A stretch of 64,000 nt of DNA, from positions 72,509-136,508 of the forward strand of contig NZ_DKIH01000005.1 in assembly GCF_002454115.1 (NCBI RefSeq). The letters run 5' to 3'. Positions 58,967-64,000 of this stretch are shown piece after piece. The stretch comes from Sphingopyxis sp. UBA6723. GTDB taxonomy: Bacteria; Pseudomonadota; Alphaproteobacteria; Sphingomonadales; Sphingomonadaceae. The notes under the pieces are model-generated. The model searched no databases. It was not told the DNA's origin and was given only the letters and a program-made list of their open reading frames with translations. The translations under genes were made by a program, and so were the position numbers. Position 1 is the first letter of the stretch. Every line of letters begins with the position of its first letter.

Positions 58967-59077
58967 TGGGCAGGCGTGAATCGTCGAGCGTTGGTGCATT
59001 GCAACTGCCCGGCAGGGCTGCTGATCCCGCGAACCTGGCTCGGGCAACCGCAGCCAATGCGCGCAAGCGGGCCTAAG

Positions 59078-61585
59078 ATGGCGAAGCGTCCCGATCCGCT
59101 CGCGCAATATAACGCCAAACGCGACTTCGCCCTGACCCGCGAGCCGGCGGGCACGATCGACGGGAAAAAGGGCAACCGCTTCATTGTGCAGAAACATGAC
59201 GCGACGCGGCTCCATTTCGATTTCAGGCTCGAAATCGACGGCGTGCTCAAAAGCTGGGCGGTAACGAAAGGCCCGAGCGCCGATCCCGCCGACAAGCGTC
59301 TTGCCGTCCGTACCGAAGATCATCCGATGAGTTACGCCGATTTCGAGGGCGGCATTCCCAAGGGCGAATATGGCGGCGGCACCGTGATGCTGTGGGATCG
59401 CGGCACCTGGGCGCCGATCGCGGGAAAGAGCGCCAAGGATCTCGATGACGGCCATCTGCACTTCACGCTCGACGGAACACGGATGAAGGGCGAGTGGCTG
59501 CTCGTTCGCATGAAGCCGCGCCCCGGCGAAAAGCGCGAGAACTGGTTGCTGCGCAAGGTCGACGATGCCTTTTCCGGCGGCACCGACGATCTCGTGGGGC
59601 GCGAACTGACCAGCATTTTGACCGGCCGCACGATGGCCGAGATTGCGGCCGAAGACGGCGGCGAACGGTCGCTGAAGGGCACGAAGGGCGCGGCGCTGGC
59701 CAAGACGATGGCAGCGGCGGCAACGCACAACAAAAAGATCGCGAAACCCGCCGCCAAGGGCAAACTTCCCAAGTTCCGCCCCCTCCAGCTCGCAACGCTC
59801 GTCGATGCGGTGCCCGTCGGCAATGGCTGGATTCATGAGATCAAATATGACGGCTACCGCGCTGAAATTGCCGCCGCTGGCAGCGAGGTGCGGGTCTATA
59901 CGCGCAGCGGTCTCGACTGGAGCGACAAGTTCGCGCCGCTCGTCCGCCATATCGCCGCGCTCGAGCTGTCGGCGTGCCTGATCGACGGCGAGATCATAGC
60001 CTATGGCAAGGACGGAAATCCCGACTTTTCGTCGCTACAAGCCGTGCTCAAACGCGGCCATGGCGCGCAGGACGAGGGGACGGCACTACATTTCTTCGCC
60101 TTCGACCTGCTCGAACTGGATGGCCAATCCCTTGTCAAACTCGGCAATCTCGCGCGCAAGGAACGCCTGGATGCCCTCTTGCGCCACGCGTCCCCGCCGA
60201 TTGCGGTCGCCGACCATATCATCGGCGCGGGCGAGAAGCTTTATGATGCGATGTGCCAGGCGGGGCAGGAAGGCATTATCTCGAAACGCGCCGAGGCTGC
60301 CTATGCCGGACGCCGCTCGAAAAACTGGGTGAAGGTCAAATGCACCCGGCGGCAGGAATTTGTTCTCGTCGGCTGGAATCCCTCGACCACGAGGGCACGG
60401 CCGTTCGCTTCGCTGCTGCTGGCGCAGCACGAAGACGGCAAACTTGTCTATAAGGGCAATGTCGGCACGGGTTTCGACGCCGACACCATGGCCGACCTTG
60501 CCGGGAAATTTGCCCGGCTCGCGCGCAAGAGCGCACCGCTCGAGGTTGAAGCCGCCACCGCGCGCAAGGCGCATTGGCTCAAGCCCGAACTCGTCGCCGA
60601 AATCGCGTTCGCTGAGTTTACTGCGAGCGGATCGGTTCGCCATGCGAGCTTCCTCGGGCTGCGCAGCGACAAGGAGGCCAAAGACGTGACCCCGGAAACC
60701 CAGCAAGCTGCCCCCCGGCCGACAAGCGATGTCGAGATCACGAACCGCGACCGCGTCATCTTTCCCGAAGCCAAAGCGACAAAGGGCGATCTTGCCGATT
60801 ATTATGCTGCGATTGCGCCGATCATGCTGGCGCACGCTGCGCGCCGCCCGATCAGCCTCGTGCGCTGTCCGCAGGGAAGGGGCAAGAAATGCTTTTTCCA
60901 GAAGCATGACTCAGGCTCGTTCGGAGATCATGTCCATCAGGTGCCGATCCGCGAGAAGGACGGCGGCCACGAGGATTATCTCTACGTCGAAGACGCCGAC
61001 GGATTGCTCGCCTGCGTCCAGATGGGCACGATCGAATTCCACGGTTGGGGCAGCCATGTCGATGCGCTGGAGAAACCCGACCGCATGGTCTTTGATCTCG
61101 ACCCCGATGAGGGGCTGGATTTTGCTGACGTCAAAAAAGCCGCGCTCGATATTCGCCGTCATCTGGCCGACCTGGGGCTGGTGAGTTTCGCGATGTTGTC
61201 GGGCGGCAAGGGCGTCCATGTCGTTGTGCCCCTTGAACCGGCGCACAGCTGGGAGGCGCACAAGGATTTTTCCAAGCGTTTTGCCGAAGCACTGAGCATG
61301 GCAGAACCCGATCGTTTTATCGCGACGATGAGCAAGGCGAAGCGCAAGGGCAAGATATTCATCGACTGGCTGCGCAATCAGCGCGGCAGCACCGCGATCC
61401 TGCCCTATTCGGCGCGCGCCCGCGAAGGCGCGCCGGTAGCGGTACCGATCGGCTGGGACGCGCTTGCCGATGTCGAGGGTGCGGGGGCATGGTCGATCAA
61501 GGACGCTGCCGAGCTGATCGACCGTGCCGGACATGCCGATCTGAAATCCTGGGGGGCGGCCGCGCAATCGCTGCCGCAATTCTGA
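59078..61585 (+). CDS. ligD: multifunctional ATP-dependent DNA ligase LigD
   Basis: 835 aa from ATG 59078. Order: phosphoesterase domain (FIVQKHDATRLHFDFRLEIDGVLKSWAVTKGPS, residues about 30-165, His40 and His46 ligands), ATP ligase domain (nucleotidyl Lys256 in IKYDGYR, then SLQAVLKRG, EGIISKR, WVKVKC, and a C-terminal OB domain to about 560), polymerase domain (NRDRVIFPEAKATKGDLADYY, catalytic FDLDPDEG near 673, HVVVPLEP). Works with Ku (15714) in non-homologous end joining, often in GSR control in alphaproteobacteria. PE-LIG-POL order is typical for these bacteria. Confidence 0.96.
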   Translation: MAKRPDPLAQYNAKRDFALTREPAGTIDGKKGNRFIVQKHDATRLHFDFRLEIDGVLKSWAVTKGPSADPADKRLAVRTEDHPMSYADFEGGIPKGEYGGGTVMLWDRGTWAPIAGKSAKDLDDGHLHFTLDGTRMKGEWLLVRMKPRPGEKRENWLLRKVDDAFSGGTDDLVGRELTSILTGRTMAEIAAEDGGERSLKGTKGAALAKTMAAAATHNKKIAKPAAKGKLPKFRPLQLATLVDAVPVGNGWIHEIKYDGYRAEIAAAGSEVRVYTRSGLDWSDKFAPLVRHIAALELSACLIDGEIIAYGKDGNPDFSSLQAVLKRGHGAQDEGTALHFFAFDLLELDGQSLVKLGNLARKERLDALLRHASPPIAVADHIIGAGEKLYDAMCQAGQEGIISKRAEAAYAGRRSKNWVKVKCTRRQEFVLVGWNPSTTRARPFASLLLAQHEDGKLVYKGNVGTGFDADTMADLAGKFARLARKSAPLEVEAATARKAHWLKPELVAEIAFAEFTASGSVRHASFLGLRSDKEAKDVTPETQQAAPRPTSDVEITNRDRVIFPEAKATKGDLADYYAAIAPIMLAHAARRPISLVRCPQGRGKKCFFQKHDSGSFGDHVHQVPIREKDGGHEDYLYVEDADGLLACVQMGTIEFHGWGSHVDALEKPDRMVFDLDPDEGLDFADVKKAALDIRRHLADLGLVSFAMLSGGKGVHVVVPLEPAHSWEAHKDFSKRFAEALSMAEPDRFIATMSKAKRKGKIFIDWLRNQRGSTAILPYSARAREGAPVAVPIGWDALADVEGAGAWSIKDAAELIDRAGHADLKSWGAAAQSLPQF

Positions 61586-61915
61586 TGCTCAAGCCAGCAA
61601 TCGCCCCAACGGTATTGACGACCGTCGCGGCGCAGGAGCTGTGGCGAATTTTCCGCAATGCTGCGGATGGCCCGAACCTGAGCTTGTAGCGAACATGGGC
61701 CTCCTTTGGGGCGAGCCTCACGTGCCTGACAGGCGTCTCACAGCCATTGGCGGCCGGACGGACACGGGAAGTATCGAGAGGTGGCGCGGCGCCGGCACGC
61801 GTGGGATCCGAACCGGTGAGGGGGCACTGATCGACGCGCGCACCGCCGGGATGGATCGGGTACCCGGCGCAGGGGGCCGCCTGCGGCCTTCGATCAGCCG
61901 ACTGAGCCGAGACGG
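61586..61915. other. gap between convergent ligD and crp3
   Basis: An open frame (61641-61919, +) has no conserved features. Composition resembles degraded coding sequence. No clear terminator seen. Confidence 0.4.
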
Positions 61916-62647
61916 CTAGGTCGCTCTTTCGCTTTGGAGATATGCCGGATCGAAATCGGCCATCGACGCCAGGCCCTCCCAATCGTTGATCGTAATCTTG
62001 CGCTTGTCCAGCGCCACGAGGCCGGCTTGTCGCAAAGACTGCAAGACCCTGTTGACGTGAACCGCCGTCAGCCCGGCTGTGTCGGCGAGCTGCGCCTGTG
62101 TCATCGGCAGCTCGAATCGCGTGCTTTCCGGGGCTTGCGCAGCGCGCAGTCGCACCGCGAACTCGCACAGCAGATGCGCGATGCGTCCTTGTGCGTCACG
62201 GCGACCGATGTTGGTCAACCATTCGCTGAACATCGCCGCTTCGACTGCCGTTTGTCGCCACAGCGCGCCTTGGAGATTAGGGTTTGCTCGGATTGCGGTC
62301 TCGAGCGCATGCGCGGCGATGCCGGCAACCTCGCCGGGGGTCAACATCCGTGTTTCTTGGCCGTTGTGCGGCTGGAACAGGTTGTTCAGGCCGAAAAAGT
62401 CGCCCGGAACATGAACCGAAACGATCTGCCGCGCTCCATCAGAAAGAATTTTGCTGCAATAGGCGAATCCCGAGACAAGAATGGCGCAAAACCGGCTGCG
62501 ATCGCTTGCGCGTCCGATGGCATCGCCTGCCGCGAGCGTGCGACACGTGAACGGTAGGCTCAGCAACACTTGCCGATCTGCTTGCGACAGATGCTGATTG
62601 GCTTGAAGCGAACTCCAGAGCCGTTGCAGGGACGCCCTGTTCGACAC
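61916..62647 (-). CDS. Crp/Fnr family transcription regulator, copy 3 (divergent)
   Basis: 243 aa, GTG start at 62647. Barrel segment ILVSGFAYCSKILSDGARQIVSVHVPGDFFGLNNLF, dimer helix (MFSEWLTNIGRRDAQGRIAHLLCEFAVRL), winged HTH (LPMTQAQLADTAGLTAVHVNRVLQSLRQAGLV). The recognition helix TAVHVNRVLQSLR resembles copies 1 and 2. No Fe-S cysteines. Exact GSR promoter upstream. A candidate regulator of the TTAACC box together with the two cassette copies. Confidence 0.9.
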   Translation of the reverse strand: MSNRASLQRLWSSLQANQHLSQADRQVLLSLPFTCRTLAAGDAIGRASDRSRFCAILVSGFAYCSKILSDGARQIVSVHVPGDFFGLNNLFQPHNGQETRMLTPGEVAGIAAHALETAIRANPNLQGALWRQTAVEAAMFSEWLTNIGRRDAQGRIAHLLCEFAVRLRAAQAPESTRFELPMTQAQLADTAGLTAVHVNRVLQSLRQAGLVALDKRKITINDWEGLASMADFDPAYLQSERAT

Positions 62648-62665
62648 GCGCTACCTCCAGTGCGA

Positions 62666-63130
62666 ATGAAACCAACTGCGCACCGAAATCGTTCCAGCGC
62701 TGTGACCGAGCCGGAACCCGATCTGATCCATATTCTCTATATGAGCGACAGTCGGCTGGATCGACCGTCTGCGCTGGACCAGTTGCAGACCCTTGTCGAA
62801 ACTTCGCGGCGGAACAATGCAGCAGCGCAGATCACCGGCGCCCTGATGTTCACCGAAGACAATTTCGTGCAATTTCTTGAAGGCCCGGCGGCCGCAGTCC
62901 AGCGGTTACTGGCCAAGCTACAGGTCGATGCGCGTCACGCAAATCTGCGAATTTTGCTTGAATCGCCCGCCCGGGGCCGCCGGTTTGGACCCTGGACCCT
63001 GGCCTATTGCGGGCCGGCCGAATTTGTTCGCGCCGAGCTCGATGCGGTAGCCGGTTGTGGACAATCAGGCGAGACGGCACGCGCGCGCCTGATCGACCTG
63101 ATGGTCGCTTTTGCAGCGGCGGCTGATTGA
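62666..63130 (+). CDS. BLUF-domain blue-light sensor
   Basis: 154 aa from ATG 62666 (or GTG 62702, which would drop 12 residues). FAD-binding BLUF core: the key Tyr25 in HILYMSDS, N50/N51 in TSRRNNAAAQITGALMFTEDN, the critical Gln69 in FVQFLEGPAAAVQRLLAKLQVDARH, and W110 in RRFGPWTLAY. No output domain, so it works as a photosensor acting on partners, plausibly a stress or lifestyle switch. Divergent from crp copy 3 and only 18 bp apart. Confidence 0.9.
   Translation: MKPTAHRNRSSAVTEPEPDLIHILYMSDSRLDRPSALDQLQTLVETSRRNNAAAQITGALMFTEDNFVQFLEGPAAAVQRLLAKLQVDARHANLRILLESPARGRRFGPWTLAYCGPAEFVRAELDAVAGCGQSGETARARLIDLMVAFAAAAD
62670..62695 (-). promoter_or_regulatory. EcfG-type promoter of crp copy 3
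   Basis: Minus strand GGAAC (62695-62691), N17, GGTT (62673-62670), inside the divergent start region of the BLUF gene. Confidence 0.65.
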
Positions 63131-63174
63131 GCTTCCGGGGCGTGCAGGATCAGCGGCGCCTGCGTGCCCGATCG

Positions 63175-63372
63175 TCAGCGCTCGTTCGGTGTCGAGACGA
63201 TCAACCGCGGCAGGCGCTCGACCACGGCGCTCCAGAACAGGGTCTCCTGTTCGGCGCCGCGCTCTTCCGACCATGATTTTTGCTGCGCTACGAGCGTTTC
63301 GGCGCGTGCGCCCCATTGACGCCTCGCTTCCGCCGCGCAGGACCAAACACTCTGTTCACTGACTTTGAACAT
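63175..63372 (-). CDS. small DUF6961-like protein
   Basis: 65 aa from ATG 63372 (ribosome site GGGAGAA). MFKVSEQSVWSCAAEARRQWGARAETLVAQQKSWSEERGAEQETLFWSAVVERLPRLI shares the W...AEARRQxGxRAE...FWSAVxxRL pattern with the products at 4569 and 28012. A FixK-like box lies 78 bp upstream. Confidence 0.72.
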   Translation of the reverse strand: MFKVSEQSVWSCAAEARRQWGARAETLVAQQKSWSEERGAEQETLFWSAVVERLPRLIVSTPNER

Positions 63373-63443
63373 AAGAATTCTCCCGAGACTCGCGCCCGAC
63401 GGGCACTTCGCCACCGACGATACGTGATTTGCCCGCTCGCGCG

Positions 63444-63457
63444 ATAAACTAGATCAA
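63444..63457. promoter_or_regulatory. Crp/Fnr-FixK-like box
   Basis: ATAAACTAGATCAA, 11 of 14 to consensus; no clear GSR -35/-10 follows towards the gene at 63372. Confidence 0.4.
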
Positions 63458-63735
63458 CCTTGCGAACCCAGTCCCTTCAATTTGTGCAGGAGCGCCATGA
63501 CGGGCGCGAGCCGGAGCACCTGGTCGTCGGAGCACCGATCTGACATCCCTTGTTTTCGCAAAGCGGAGCCAATCTTGAAGACGTTCTTTGTTGGAGCGTC
63601 AGGTAGCGTTTGCCGATGAAGGCCGCGCCGCTGCTGCTTGGACCGGGAGGGGTTCTCCCGAGTGAAGGATCGGCTTCGCCGATCTGGCACTGCCGACGGG
63701 CCTACAAGACCCGCCGGGTTCGACATTGCCAGAAA
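63458..63735. other. gap without recognised gene
   Basis: A minus-strand frame (63454-63726) is Arg/Ser-rich at its start and shows no family. I see no promoter I can assign. Confidence 0.4.
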
Positions 63736-64000
63736 TTAGGCTTGGCTTCCCAGCTTGTCGAGGTGGGATCGGTGCATTTCGACGACGGTGACGATTTCGC
63801 GTGCCGCGGTCTTGAGGCTCTCGGCATCGCCGTGTTCGCTATAGGCGCGGTGGAGCGCGAGCGCCGCATCATGGGCGGTGCGCTGATGCCGCAGGTAAAT
63901 AGCGTCGATAGCGCCCGCATCGGCCTGCTTGATTTCTTCGAGCATTGTCTGCTGCGCCGGATCGAGCTGCGGCGCGGCGACATCGACTTTTGCGGCGGCT
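63736..64000 (-). CDS. DUF4142-like protein, 3' end (start outside window)
   Basis: The frame stays open to the window edge and reads DPAQQTMLEEIKQADAGAIDAIYLRHQRTAHDAALALHRAYSEHGDAESLKTAAREIVTVVEMHRSHLDKL. The long helices with Q-xxAHxxAL and LK-xA-ExxxVVxxHxxxLxxL are typical of DUF4142 (ferritin-like predicted outer-membrane or periplasmic) proteins. The N-terminus with the expected signal peptide lies beyond base 64000. Confidence 0.72.
   Translation of the reverse strand, partial: AAAKVDVAAPQLDPAQQTMLEEIKQADAGAIDAIYLRHQRTAHDAALALHRAYSEHGDAESLKTAAREIVTVVEMHRSHLDKLGSQA

Noticed and set aside
63454..63726. 90-codon minus-strand frame
   Set aside because: Low-complexity Arg/Ser start, no ribosome site and no family features; left as an unassigned gap.
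1..64000. CRISPR array, prophage, rRNA or tRNA genes
   Set aside because: No regular short repeats, no cas-like genes, no phage structural genes, and no tRNA-like cloverleaf or rRNA sequence noticed while reading; tRNA absence would need a covariance search to confirm.

Overview
The window reads as the chromosome of a high-GC alphaproteobacterium, most likely a sphingomonad (order Sphingomonadales; Sphingopyxis- or Sphingomonas-like). This rests on the protein character of hemN, the PRC-barrel and DUF proteins, CHASE3/HWE kinases and Crp/Fnr paralogues, and on promoter motifs of the alphaproteobacterial general stress response (GSR) type. I saw no rRNA, tRNA, CRISPR array or intact mobile element. 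The only mobile trace is a frameshifted integrase tail at 1.9-2.3 kb.

Layout. 0-1.7 kb: the end of a cbb3 oxidase assembly gene (ccoS), a small secreted Cys-rich protein and hemN behind an FNR-type box. 2.4-4.3 kb: cation/proton antiporter and MgtC-like membrane proteins. 4.5-10.3 kb: small stress-type genes, a GntA/YqcI-YcgG enzyme, a thioredoxin-reductase-like flavoprotein, a Crp/Fnr regulator with a tiny partner gene, a phasin-like protein, an L,D-transpeptidase and a DUF1989 protein. 10.5-15.7 kb: two secreted proteins sharing a helical repeat, a hidden DUF2256 gene, a decayed PAS-GGDEF gene, and GNAT and KTSC proteins. 15.7-21.2 kb: Ku, an alpha/beta hydrolase and a sensor kinase/response regulator cluster. 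21.7-28.3 kb: small envelope and stress proteins (PRC-barrel lipoprotein, DUF1328, lipocalin, zinc finger), a second GntA and two receiver proteins. 28.4-34.5 kb: phosphatase, NAD(P)HX dehydratase, host-attachment protein, DUF421, hemerythrin and SDR. 34.5-40.7 kb: a 741-aa probable sugar-related protein, GH130, HAD phosphomannomutase-like, exonuclease III and DUF3606. 41-48.7 kb: hybrid kinase, pseudogene remnant of the flavoprotein, catalase, second Crp/small-gene pair, hemerythrin. 48.8-57.6 kb: GDP-mannose pyrophosphorylase, a glycosyltransferase fusion, SRPBCC, alcohol dehydrogenase, SDR, mannose-6-phosphate isomerase and a second GH130. 57.9-64 kb: hemerythrin, CinA-like, LigD, third Crp/Fnr, BLUF photosensor, small proteins and a partial DUF4142 gene.

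How it fits together. Many of these genes, otherwise unrelated, carry a promoter of the form G(C/G)AAC-N16/17-(C/G)GTT, which is the EcfG/sigma-T GSR class. A second palindromic element, TTAACCTSGATCAA (Crp/Fnr/FixK-like), sits at repeated fixed distances from it. The two Crp genes and the two gntA genes are paralogous pairs whose promoters have kept this architecture, which acts as a footprint. The products are typical of a desiccation/oxidative/carbon-stress programme: catalase, three hemerythrins, lipocalin, non-homologous end joining (Ku, LigD), MgtC, GTs and mannoside phosphorylases. The mannose genes (isomerase, mutase candidate, pyrophosphorylase, transferase, two phosphorylases) could form a dispersed, stress-controlled mannoside synthesis and recycling route, which I put forward as the least described system here.
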